The translations under genes were made by a program, and so were the position numbers. From contig JAGQPR010000007.1 of NCBI GenBank assembly GCA_020426625.1, forward strand, positions 1 through 48,555: a DNA stretch of 48,555 nucleotides, read 5' to 3'. Under the pieces are notes generated by a model. The model was not told the origin of the DNA, ran no database searches, and saw nothing but the letters and a program-made list of their open reading frames with translations. This stretch comes from Planctomycetales bacterium (GTDB lineage: Bacteria > Planctomycetota > Planctomycetia > Pirellulales > Pirellulaceae). Positions 1 to 5,994 of the stretch are shown one piece after another. How positions within the stretch are numbered: the stretch's first letter is position 1; each line of letters opens with the position of its first letter.

Positions 1-48
1 CTTCAGGGAATCCTTAGGCCTGAATTCTGCAGGCTGACGCCTGTTCCG

Positions 49-120
49 GGTAGTCGAGGGCTGGTTGTCCAGACCTTGCTGATAACGAGGTTGTGCCGAG
101 TTCGATCCTCGGGGCTACCA
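49..120 (+). tRNA. tRNA-Ile(GAT)-like gene
   Basis: The stretch folds as a cloverleaf. The acceptor GGTAGTC (49-55) pairs with GGCTACC (113-119) with one G-T pair, and A120 is the discriminator. The anticodon stem CCTTG/CGAGG encloses the loop CTGATAA, giving anticodon GAT at 81-83. The T-arm is CCGAG-TTCGATC-CTCGG. The D-arm (GGGC/GTCC with a short loop) is atypical. It is followed by CTT, as are the next three tRNA-like genes. The atypical body leaves open whether it is functional. Confidence 0.7.
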
Positions 121-219
121 CTTTGGAAGTTTGAAGTTCGAAGAGCGAAGTTTGAAACGATGCGAAGCATCCGCCAAACGAACCTAAAGCCTAAACGCCA
201 AATACCTAAAGCCTACTTT

Positions 220-292
220 GGGGTTGTGGTGTAACTGGCAGCATGACGGACTTTTAATCCGTTCGGCGAGAGTTCGAATCTCTCCGGCCCCA
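220..292 (+). tRNA. tRNA-Lys(TTT)-like gene
   Basis: The acceptor GGGGTTG pairs with CGGCCCC (285-291) using two G-T pairs, with A292 as discriminator. The anticodon stem ACGGA/TCCGT holds the loop CTTTTAA, giving anticodon TTT at 253-255. The T-arm GAGAG-TTCGAAT-CTCTC is perfect. The acceptor and D-arm resemble a glutamine tRNA body more than a typical lysine tRNA, so charging identity is uncertain. No CCA is encoded. Confidence 0.75.
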
Positions 293-303
293 CTTGCTAC
301 CCA

Positions 304-376
304 CGGCGTGTAGCTCAGTGGTGAGAGCGGTGTCCTTATAAGACACAGGCCGAAGGTTCAATTCCTTCCACGCCGA
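304..376 (+). tRNA. tRNA-Ile(TAT)-like gene
   Basis: The acceptor CGGCGTG (304-310) pairs fully with CACGCCG (369-375), and A376 is the discriminator. The D-arm is GCTC/GAGC, and the anticodon stem GTGTC/GACAC encloses CTTATAA. This gives anticodon TAT (337-339), which reads ATA. The T-arm is GAAGG-TTCAATT-CCTTC. Bacteria normally read ATA with a CAT anticodon modified to lysidine, so a TAT isoleucine tRNA is unusual. The cloverleaf is regular and plausible. Confidence 0.8.
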
Positions 377-475
377 CTTTGACAGACTTACGTCCTTAGT
401 CTTTAGACCATAGGAGATCGCGAAGCGATTCAAGACTGACCCAAAGCCTATAGCCTAATACCAATAGCCTAGTTC

Positions 476-548
476 GGGATTGTGGCAGACAAGGTAATGC
501 ATCGGTCTCTTAAACCGAACGATGTGAGTTCGATTCTCACCGGTCACA
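476..548 (+). tRNA. tRNA-Lys(CTT)-like gene
   Basis: The anticodon stem TCGGT/ACCGA holds the loop CTCTTAA, giving anticodon CTT at 509-511. The T-arm GTGAG-TTCGATT-CTCAC is perfect. The acceptor GGGATTG against CGGTCAC has a G-A mismatch at the second pair and two G-T pairs. The gene is therefore somewhat degenerate. It is followed by CTT and then by a palindromic repeat. Confidence 0.65.
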
Positions 549-552
549 CTTA

Positions 553-623
553 GCAGGCTTCAGTTTTCAGAAATCAGGCTTCAGGAAACAACAGAAACCT
601 GAAGTCTGATACCTGAAGCCTGC
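553..623. repeat. palindromic spacer repeat in tRNA cluster
   Basis: The ends GCAGGCTTCAG (553-563) and CTGAAGCCTGC (613-623) are perfect inverted repeats. Matching blocks ATCAG and CTTCAGG continue inward, so RNA or single-stranded DNA could form a long hairpin. Similar sequence (cttcagg, aggcctgaa) is seen at 1-48, cut by the window edge. From 624 to 862 I see no gene. A hairpin GCGGTT/AACCGC near 672-693 may be a tRNA relic. Confidence 0.6.
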
Positions 624-862
624 CCCCTGGCCCCCAGCACTGATCGTCTAGCGGCAATCGACCAACAGCACGCGGTTTCTGACGGAACCGCACGCTAGCG
701 CGTTGCGGCTAATGTGGCATCGGAATTACGATTTGTGACACTAGCGCCACACCACTTTTCATTGTCAACACGCAAGCTAAGTTCCGCCACTTTCAGTAAG
801 ACCTGTCGCCAAACCGAAAGAACAACTTTCGATTGGATATTTTTGTACATTAAAGGAGGTGT

Positions 863-911
863 GATGTATCGGGATGGCAATTCGATTGATGAGAATGAGG
901 CGGGCTGGTGA
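863..911 (+). CDS. possible 15-codon leader ORF coupled to next gene
   Basis: The best Shine-Dalgarno sequence of the region (AAAGGAGGTG, 853-862) precedes ATG 863. That frame closes after 15 codons at TGA 909-911, overlapping the GTG start (908) of the secreted protein downstream. This suggests translational coupling by a leader peptide. An alternative is a frameshift that separated the start from the main frame. Confidence 0.3.
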
Positions 912-1918
912 TCAATAGACATACTTCGTTTGCGACGACTTTACTGCTGAGAAAACTGGGATCCGGTTTCGTTCTTGTTGCTTGCATTGGTTTAGCTGAA
1001 GCTTATTCCCAGGAAGCTCCACCAAGCGGAGGCTCCACCATCGCAAGTCAGAACGCAGCGATGGTGCCGCGTCTCGCTGGTCCTTGGAAGAAACTGGTGG
1101 GACGCCCTCCACTTGAAAAATGGGCATCAGACAAAGCGGAGCCCGTTGATTTCACTTTGTTCCAGGCGGATAACGGTCGTTGGCAGCTAATCTCATGCAT
1201 TCGCCATACCACACACCCCGGAGGTACCCGATTGCTCTATCGTTGGTCCAATGAAGATCTTCTTTCAAACGACTGGAAGCCGGAGGGAATCTTCCTGTCG
1301 TCAGATCCAAAATTGGGTCATGCAGAAGGAACCGTCCAAGCACCATTTCATGTGAGAGATTCTGAGCAGCACTTCTTGTTCTACAATAGCCGCGGTGGGC
1401 ATTTGATGCGTAGCCCCCACGGCATCAACTTTGAACCGGTTGGAAGCAAAGCAATCTTTCCGATGGGTCGAGACGTCTGCATTCTTGACGATCGCGAACA
1501 TTCAGGGAAATGGATTGCTTATTACACCTCACCAGAGAAGGGTATCAATGCTGCAACACGCGACCACACGATCCGTGCCCGCACAGCAAAGAACCTCGTT
1601 GGACCATGGAGCCAGTCCGCTACTGAAATCCCACCGATCACGCCACCCGCGAAAGGCTATGCTTTTGTTTATGCAGAAAGCCCGCTAGTGGTACGTCGTG
1701 GAAACTACTACTACCGCTTCGAACAACTTGAAGTATTTCGATCAACGGATCCACTCAAATGGGACGGAGAAGCCGTCGTGAGTCTCGCTCCGAACGATCC
1801 GCTGAAACTTCTTGCACCAGAGATTGTCACTGACGCTGGCAATGATTACCTGGTGGCTTACCAATGGCGGGGGAAAGATCCCCGAGGCATCTATTTGGCT
1901 CCCTTGTTGTGGGAATGA
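908..1918 (+). CDS. secreted beta-propeller protein, GH43/GH32-like
   Basis: This is a 336-aa protein with an N-terminal signal peptide: a basic start, a hydrophobic core near residues 15-33 and a cleavage-like AEAYSQEA. The body is rich in repeating W, Y and G strands (for example LLYRWSNEDL, HFLFYNSRGG, WIAYYTSPEKG, YYYRFEQLEVFRSTD). This pattern resembles the five-bladed propeller of glycosidase families 43, 32 and 130. It is probably exported and acts on carbohydrate, but I cannot identify the catalytic acid residues with certainty. The GTG start overlaps the stop of a short leader frame that has the only good ribosome site. The gene stands alone beside the tRNA cluster. Confidence 0.6.
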   Translation: MINRHTSFATTLLLRKLGSGFVLVACIGLAEAYSQEAPPSGGSTIASQNAAMVPRLAGPWKKLVGRPPLEKWASDKAEPVDFTLFQADNGRWQLISCIRHTTHPGGTRLLYRWSNEDLLSNDWKPEGIFLSSDPKLGHAEGTVQAPFHVRDSEQHFLFYNSRGGHLMRSPHGINFEPVGSKAIFPMGRDVCILDDREHSGKWIAYYTSPEKGINAATRDHTIRARTAKNLVGPWSQSATEIPPITPPAKGYAFVYAESPLVVRRGNYYYRFEQLEVFRSTDPLKWDGEAVVSLAPNDPLKLLAPEIVTDAGNDYLVAYQWRGKDPRGIYLAPLLWE

Positions 1919-2030
1919 GATCCTCAATGTGGCAAATCTTTTAGTAATTGAGCAGAGCGGGTTGCGTCACAGCCTGAGATGAAGCGAACACAAGCTGAAC
2001 TCGATCGGCAAATACTTGTCTGGCTTAAAA

Positions 2031-2531
2031 ATGATTGCTTGCCTCGATGTTGGCTACACGGAAACCGCAGCGCGAGCTGCGTGCGTTGTCATCGCCCATT
2101 GGCGAGCCTCGAGCCCCGTCGCCGAACATATGGCGAAGATCCATGAGGTGAAGGAGTATCAGCCCGGCGAGTTCTATCGTCGAGAACTGCCGTGCATCCA
2201 AGTGGTGCTCGCGAAACTCGATCAACCACCGACTTACATCGTGGTCGACGGCTACGTGTGGCTGGATGGAAATGGCCGTCCTGGATTGGGAGCGCATCTC
2301 TACGAGGCGCTTGATCGCAAGATTCCCGTGATCGGTGTCGCGAAGAACCCGTTCAAAGAAACAGACCATGCCACTGAGCTTCGCCGCGGCGAGAGCGATC
2401 GCCCACTTTACATTACGGCAGTTGGACTTACGATCGCCCAAGCAGTGCTGAACATCAACGCCATGCATGGCCCACATCGACTGCCAACGATTTTGAAACG
2501 TGTTGATCAGTTGAGCCGTGGTGGAAATTAG
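2031..2531 (+). CDS. nfi: endonuclease V-like protein
   Basis: The protein is about 166 aa. Endonuclease V cleaves DNA or RNA near deaminated bases, especially inosine. Family motifs appear in order: an N-terminal CLDVGY with the first metal-binding Asp, then PGEFYRRELPCI with the conserved Glu, then VVDGYVWLD with the next Asp, then RPGLGAHLYEAL and PVIGVAKNPF. It is shorter than the roughly 220-aa enterobacterial enzyme, mainly at the ends. I prefer ATG 2031; an in-frame TTG at 2016 is an alternative, and neither has a strong ribosome site. It lies inside the tRNA/repeat region rather than in a repair operon. Confidence 0.75.
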   Translation: MIACLDVGYTETAARAACVVIAHWRASSPVAEHMAKIHEVKEYQPGEFYRRELPCIQVVLAKLDQPPTYIVVDGYVWLDGNGRPGLGAHLYEALDRKIPVIGVAKNPFKETDHATELRRGESDRPLYITAVGLTIAQAVLNINAMHGPHRLPTILKRVDQLSRGGN

Positions 2532-2656
2532 CGAACCCAATCGCTTGCCATGAGTCTTAATCGTCAACTTGTTTACATCCGAAGCCAACCGCAGATTTGG
2601 GAGTGGACCAATGCGATACGACAACGAGCAAAACGAAGACCATTGCTTTCGAGCCG

Positions 2657-2824
2657 ATGAGTAAACGCCGACGCGGCTTCCCGTCGGAGACTCATGTCAA
2701 GTGTGGACTGCGAATCGTCCACGGCGACAAGCAACTCGAAGAAAAGCTTGGACGCAATGATCCTTGCCCATGCGGTAGCGGCCTGCGATTCAAACGATGT
2801 TGCCTCAAGTCGGGCCACTTTTGA
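2657..2824 (+). CDS. small SEC-C zinc-motif protein
   Basis: This 55-aa basic protein ends in [19 protein letters not shown]. That is the SEC-C metal-binding motif (CxC...CC) best known from the SecA C-terminus and shared by many small proteins. The N-terminus is Lys/Arg-rich (MSKRRRG). I chose ATG 2657; the frame stays open back to TTG 2597. A 17-codon frame from ATG 2611 ends at 2664 and overlaps this start, so the two could be coupled. Its function is unknown; the motif suggests zinc-dependent protein or nucleic-acid binding. Confidence 0.6.
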   Translation: MSKRRRGFPSETHVKCGLRIVHGDKQLEEKLGRNDPCPCGSGLRFKRCCLKSGHF

Positions 2825-2880
2825 TGGCTCCAATCGAGACGACTACTTTTAGGGAGAAAGAGTAGCGAGTCCCGATGGAT

Positions 2881-3301
2881 GAGTCTTGAGTTGAGCGGAC
2901 ATCAGGACGCTGAGCGGAGTGAGCGGATGAGACCGGCGAGCACCCTGGCTGTTTCATCTGCTTGGCTCGCGAGTTGTTCGGCCGAATCGCTGGACGTGTA
3001 CTCGAGGCGTCGTGCGATTGTTAGCTGATACTCAACCTCACGTATGGACCCGAATGCCATGTCAAGGAAGCGAAGGAAGTCAGCTTCCGAGTTCCTTGCA
3101 CATCCTTCGACGATATTCGACGCGATAGAAACGGAAGCTCGGCGAAGTTGCGAAATCAGCCCGAACACTTCGTCCTTCGGGAATATCCTGGTTGCTGAAT
3201 AGACGGACATGACAAGCTGATCCGCCAACTCGAAGGCTCCCAATTTTCGATGATCCCGCATATTTCATTCCCGTATTCTCAGGACTCACAACTCAAGACT
3301 C
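2881..3301. mobile_element. inverted-repeat-bounded element with four-helix-bundle gene, copy 1
   Basis: GAGTCTTGAGTTG (2881-2893) and CAACTCAAGACTC (3289-3301) form a perfect 13-bp inverted repeat around a gene for an S23/IVS-type four-helix-bundle protein. The arrangement resembles the stem-forming intervening sequences of 23S rRNA genes, but here it sits 12 bp upstream of a tRNA-Cys. Related arm sequence recurs without a gene at about 3663-3691. Mobility is inferred. Confidence 0.5.
2902..3261 (-). CDS. four-helix-bundle protein (23S rRNA IVS/S23 family)
   Basis: This 119-aa all-alpha protein belongs to the family encoded in intervening sequences of some bacterial 23S rRNA genes; the family also includes Avd of diversity-generating retroelements. 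Diagnostic strings are FELADQLVMSVY, FPKDEVFGLISQLRRA, SVSIASNIVEG and FLRFLDMAFGSIREVEY, corresponding to helices 1 to 3. The family length is usual. The gene is alone between inverted repeats. No reverse transcriptase or template repeat is present, so a retroelement role is not supported. Its molecular role is unknown. Confidence 0.85.
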   Translation of the reverse strand: MRDHRKLGAFELADQLVMSVYSATRIFPKDEVFGLISQLRRASVSIASNIVEGCARNSEADFLRFLDMAFGSIREVEYQLTIARRLEYTSSDSAEQLASQADETARVLAGLIRSLRSAS

Positions 3302-3312
3302 ACCTCTATCCT

Positions 3313-3383
3313 AACGCTGGAGCCAGATGGCCAGGCAACCGGCTGCAACCCGGTCGAAGTGGGTTCGACTCCCACGAGCGTTT
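3313..3383 (+). tRNA. tRNA-Cys(GCA)
   Basis: The acceptor AACGCTG (3313-3319) pairs with GAGCGTT (3376-3382) except for the last G-G position. The discriminator is T3383, the U73 identity element of cysteine tRNAs. The anticodon stem ACCGG/CCGGT holds the loop CTGCAAC, giving anticodon GCA. The T-arm GTGGG-TTCGACT-CCCAC is perfect. It starts 11 bp after the inverted-repeat element. Confidence 0.75.
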
Positions 3384-3462
3384 CTGACGAATCGACTGCA
3401 GGCTTGGATTACATATTGCTAATGTGAACCATCTGAGCTGTTACCTCGTCGATCCGTCTTTG

Positions 3463-3550
3463 GAAGTTTGAAGTCGGAAGAGTGAATGGTGAAAGGAGCC
3501 GATGCTGTAACTGCTCGGCTTCACGCTTCACCCTTCACTTTTCAAACTTC
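3463..3550. repeat. palindromic repeat of the GAAGTTTG family
   Basis: The left arm GAAGTTTG (3463-3470) continues as gaagagtgaa and ggtgaaagg. It is mirrored by cttcacccttcac and CAAACTTC (3543-3550). With mismatches the 88 bp form a long imperfect hairpin. The same left arm starts at about 121 and at 3724. It lies directly upstream of an isolated tRNA 3' half. Confidence 0.6.
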
Positions 3551-3593
3551 GTTCACGATTGACTGCCAGGTTGGACTACATCACGCGACGGTC

Positions 3594-3618
3594 GCGGGTT
3601 CGAATCCCGCCAAAGCAA
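3594..3618 (+). other. isolated tRNA 3' half (T-arm and acceptor 3' strand)
   Basis: A perfect T-arm GCGGG-TTCGAAT-CCCGC (3594-3610) is followed by CAAAGCA (3611-3617) and A3618. No matching acceptor 5' strand precedes it. Its exact complement TGCTTTG lies about 80 bp downstream at 3696, attached to a 5' tRNA half. Upstream bases 3570-3593 may hold anticodon-arm remnants, but I see no clear stem. Confidence 0.55.
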
Positions 3619-3695
3619 TTCGAGCTGTGAGGGATGAGCTGTGAGACTTGACTGAAAGTGCTCGAGTCTCAAGACTCAAACCTCAAGACTCTTTC

Positions 3696-3721
3696 TGCTT
3701 TGTAGCTCAGTGGGTAGAGCA
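3696..3721 (+). other. isolated tRNA 5' half (acceptor 5' strand and D-arm)
   Basis: TGCTTTG-TA-GCTC-AGTGGGTA-GAGC-A has the exact spacing of tRNA positions 1-26. Immediately after it the sequence turns into the GAAGTTTG palindrome, so no anticodon arm follows. The acceptor strand is the perfect complement of CAAAGCA at 3611-3617, which lies upstream. This is either a circularly permuted tRNA gene or two halves of tRNAs disrupted by repeats. Confidence 0.55.
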
Positions 3722-3723
3722 AC

Positions 3724-3814
3724 TTTGGAAGTTTGAAGTTAGAAGGGTGAAGTGTGAAAGGAAGTCTTGGTATTGGTTCTTGAAACTTCTTACTTCCCAC
3801 TTCGAACTTCCAAA
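3724..3814. repeat. palindromic repeat of the GAAGTTTG family, second copy
   Basis: TTTGGAAGTTTGAAG (3724-3738) mirrors CTTCGAACTTCCAAA (3800-3814) at 14 of 15 positions, with further matching blocks inside. It abuts the tRNA 5' half, as if inserted in the tRNA after position 27. From 3815 to 3962 I see no supported gene. Confidence 0.6.
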
Positions 3815-3962
3815 CTGCCGTTTTCATTTTCAATGGCTCGTGAGAGTAACCATGCGTGTGCAATTTCAATTCTTCGCCATTACGAAATCCGGGGCCGAGT
3901 AATCGGACGCCAAGCGAAGACGATCTGCACATTCAAACCACTTTCATCATGCGATATGAATC

Positions 3963-4117
3963 ATGAAAACCACAACCGAAACCAACTTCGCGACGAACGT
4001 GGCAGCACGCGTCGCCGGAGAAGACATCAAACCGGGCGACTACGTCACCGCCTTTACAGAGATCTGCGAATTACCATCGTTCGTGTGGATGGATTCGATG
4101 GGCAGCCAGCACCGGTG
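3963..4117 (+). pseudogene. 5' part of a small protein gene interrupted by an element
   Basis: From ATG 3963 the frame reads like an authentic protein start (NVAARVAGEDIKPGDYV, then TEICELPSFVW) until the inverted-repeat element begins at 4118. Beyond it, 4641-4742 has an open stretch ending in MTEVTLGVASAMRKLLG and a stop. That may be a 3' remnant of this or another small gene, although the two ends do not rejoin in frame. I do not recognise the family with confidence. The 51 codons before the element are probably the truncated N-terminus of a roughly 100-aa protein. Confidence 0.35.
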
Positions 4118-4638
4118 GATTGCAAATTGCAAAATGAACATTGTAAAAGTTAAATTGTTCCAGACATTGCGATTGGATTTCAAATTTAGGAGCGAACCAT
4201 GAAACCGGATGATCTTTCAGAGCGGTTGCTGGACCTGGCGGTGCGAGTTGGGAAAGTGGTTGATGCGTTGCCGGACACTCGATTGGGCAAGCATATTGCG
4301 GGACAATTGGTTCGTAGCGGAACAGCACCCGCACCGAACTATGAAGAAGCCTGTGCTGCGGAAAGTCGTCGAGATTTCATCCACAAAGTTCGGATCGCAC
4401 TCAAAGAACTCCGAGAAACGCGCTGCTGGATCAAGCTCATCATGCGGTCTGAATTGCTCCCAGAAGCAAGAATGAGCGAACTCGCGAATGAGGCCGACGA
4501 GCTCTGCAGAATCCTCGGCCAATCTTTGGTGACTGCCCGAAAAAACGAAGAACGCGCAAAAACCAAACGCGCAAACCCGATCCCCAAATGAACAACCGCA
4601 ATAACCAATTTGCAACGTTCATTTTGCAATTTGCAATC
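4118..4638. mobile_element. inverted-repeat-bounded element with four-helix-bundle gene, copy 2
   Basis: The 30-bp ends 4118-4147 and 4609-4638 are inverted repeats matching at 28 of 30 positions, with 22 perfect bases built on GATTGCAAATTGCAAAATG. They enclose one four-helix-bundle gene of a different subfamily from copy 1. The arms are unrelated in sequence to copy 1, but the architecture is the same. The element lies inside a small open frame that starts at 3963, which suggests insertion. Confidence 0.55.
4199..4591 (+). CDS. four-helix-bundle protein (S23/IVS family)
   Basis: This 130-aa helical protein has the hallmark strings LGKHIAGQLVRSGTAPAPNYEEA, ESRRDFIHK and IALKELRETRCWIKLI, placing it in the 23S-rRNA-intervening-sequence four-helix-bundle family. 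The C-terminus (residues 112-130) is a basic tail. A strong ribosome site (TTAGGAG) lies 6 bp before the ATG. It is the only gene inside the 521-bp inverted-repeat element. The function is unknown; related proteins bind nucleic acid or act as accessory factors. Confidence 0.88.
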   Translation: MKPDDLSERLLDLAVRVGKVVDALPDTRLGKHIAGQLVRSGTAPAPNYEEACAAESRRDFIHKVRIALKELRETRCWIKLIMRSELLPEARMSELANEADELCRILGQSLVTARKNEERAKTKRANPIPK

Positions 4639-4745
4639 TCTCCTACCACCAAACCACCGACACACCAGACACGCTCGACTACCCCAGGATGACCGAAGTC
4701 ACCCTCGGCGTCGCATCCGCGATGCGCAAACTGCTCGGCTAAACC

Positions 4746-5288
4746 TCAACGACAAACCCGTTGTTTTTGAGTTTGCCTGCAAGATCGCAACATGCGCAGT
4801 TGATGAACTGCGGCACAACCGACTTGAACAATTGCGTGCGACTCGATGTCGTGCGTCAAGTCTAGGACACCCTTGGGCGGCCCATGCGTAATGAGAATGT
4901 CGATGTCGTCGGGAATTGACTGCCAAACAAGATCCAGCTTGCCACGTTTCTTCATGTAAGCCCAATCGTGAAACCGTGGCGTGTAAGGCGACCCGAAGAT
5001 CTTCAGTCCATTCCACTCCATCTGATCATGGACCAGGAAGTGAACCGCCGGGTAGTCTTCCGCCCGAATCAGCCCTTGCTCAATCGCCGTTGAATGATTG
5101 CCTGGAACAAAGACTTTGGTGGGGGTGTCTAGATTGGAGTACCAATCGAAAAACCGTCTGGACTCGGGTTCATTCATCCATGCATTGCCATGAGTCGCTT
5201 CGTCTCCGCAATGGATGACCAAGTCGACGTCGGGCACTTTCAGGCCTAGATGTTCATTGTGGGTGTCAGAGATGAACCAAATCTTCAT
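4746..5288 (-). CDS. metallophosphoesterase, C-terminally truncated
   Basis: The calcineurin-like fold starts at MKIWFISDTHNEH (metal-binding D and H). It continues with VIHCGDEATHG, VFVPGNHST and ILITHGPPKG, so four of the five usual metal-binding motifs are present. The family normally continues to a GHxH motif, but here the frame ends after about 180 aa in an unrelated basic tail (from roughly residue 160). The final histidines are lost, so the enzyme is probably inactive. I chose ATG 5288; the frame stays open 33 bp further upstream. The truncation point faces the disrupted repeat region. Substrate unknown. Confidence 0.7.
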   Translation of the reverse strand: MKIWFISDTHNEHLGLKVPDVDLVIHCGDEATHGNAWMNEPESRRFFDWYSNLDTPTKVFVPGNHSTAIEQGLIRAEDYPAVHFLVHDQMEWNGLKIFGSPYTPRFHDWAYMKKRGKLDLVWQSIPDDIDILITHGPPKGVLDLTHDIESHAIVQVGCAAVHQLRMLRSCRQTQKQRVCR

Positions 5289-5342
5289 GTTCTTGGCAGC
5301 AGGTTCGCAATACGGACGCATAGACCTCGAGGGAATAAATGG

Positions 5343-5735
5343 TCAAGGAAAATCTGACACGCTGTCGACTGCGTGGTTCGTTTCGACCGTCTCTTCAACA
5401 CTCTGCGGCAAGCTTACGGTCTCGGAAAAGATATTGATCACGGCAACTCCGGCCACGATCAATGCTATTCCAGCAATGGCTGGGAAGTCCATTTTTTGAC
5501 CATAGATTTGCCAGGCAAGAATGGTAACGAGAGTTACGCCGACGCCCGACCAAATGGGGTAAGCGACTGCAACTGCAACTGTGCGAAGACACATTGAAAA
5601 GAAATAGAGTGACGTGAAAACGCAAACGAGGACTGCGATGCTGGGCCAAAGTCGCGTGAACGAATCAGTCGCCTTCAACGTCGTTGTTGCTGCGACTTCA
5701 AAGACGATTGCAATAGCCAAATAGAAAAAGCCCAC
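5343..5735 (-). CDS. SMR-family small multidrug efflux transporter
   Basis: This protein of about 130 aa has four hydrophobic segments. It matches the EmrE/Sug family: IVFEVAATTTLKATDSFTRLW carries the membrane-embedded Glu needed for proton-coupled drug export. AVAYPIWSGVGV, then WQIYGQKMDFPAIAGIALIVAGV, are the helix 3-4 signatures. The longer frame from GTG 5831 adds 32 hydrophilic residues absent from the family, so I start at GTG 5735. The C-terminus has a 20-residue acidic extension. It is divergent from the helicase operon. Confidence 0.8.
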   Translation of the reverse strand: MGFFYLAIAIVFEVAATTTLKATDSFTRLWPSIAVLVCVFTSLYFFSMCLRTVAVAVAYPIWSGVGVTLVTILAWQIYGQKMDFPAIAGIALIVAGVAVINIFSETVSLPQSVEETVETNHAVDSVSDFP

Positions 5736-5994
5736 GGTTGTTCCCGTAAGTGGTGATAGGGATTTTGAATGCCATCGCTCTCGTAAGCGAGATCGCAGAA
5801 GATATCCGATAGATCCAAGCTCATCGGGCACTCAATAACACTCCACGACGGAATTAAGTCGACGGGTGCTAGCAAGGCAATATTCGCCCCTGATACAATA
5901 CCCCGAATGGGGCGTATTCTTTGCGTACGGTAGTTTTGAATTCGCTCAAAACTGGAGAAATCGTCGACTAAAACTAGAAACGAGGGGTGAAGTT

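Noticed and set aside
636-700. Sixth tRNA-like sequence with hairpin GCGGTT/AACCGC
   Set aside because: The loop is 8 nt, no T-arm and no acceptor pairing can be found; at most a relic.
714-911. 65-codon open frame ending at 911
   Set aside because: Only its last 15 codons have a ribosome site; the rest runs through the tRNA-cluster tail and is not protein-like.
2881-4638. Diversity-generating retroelement suggested by Avd-like four-helix-bundle genes
   Set aside because: No reverse transcriptase, template repeat or variable repeat is visible in the window.
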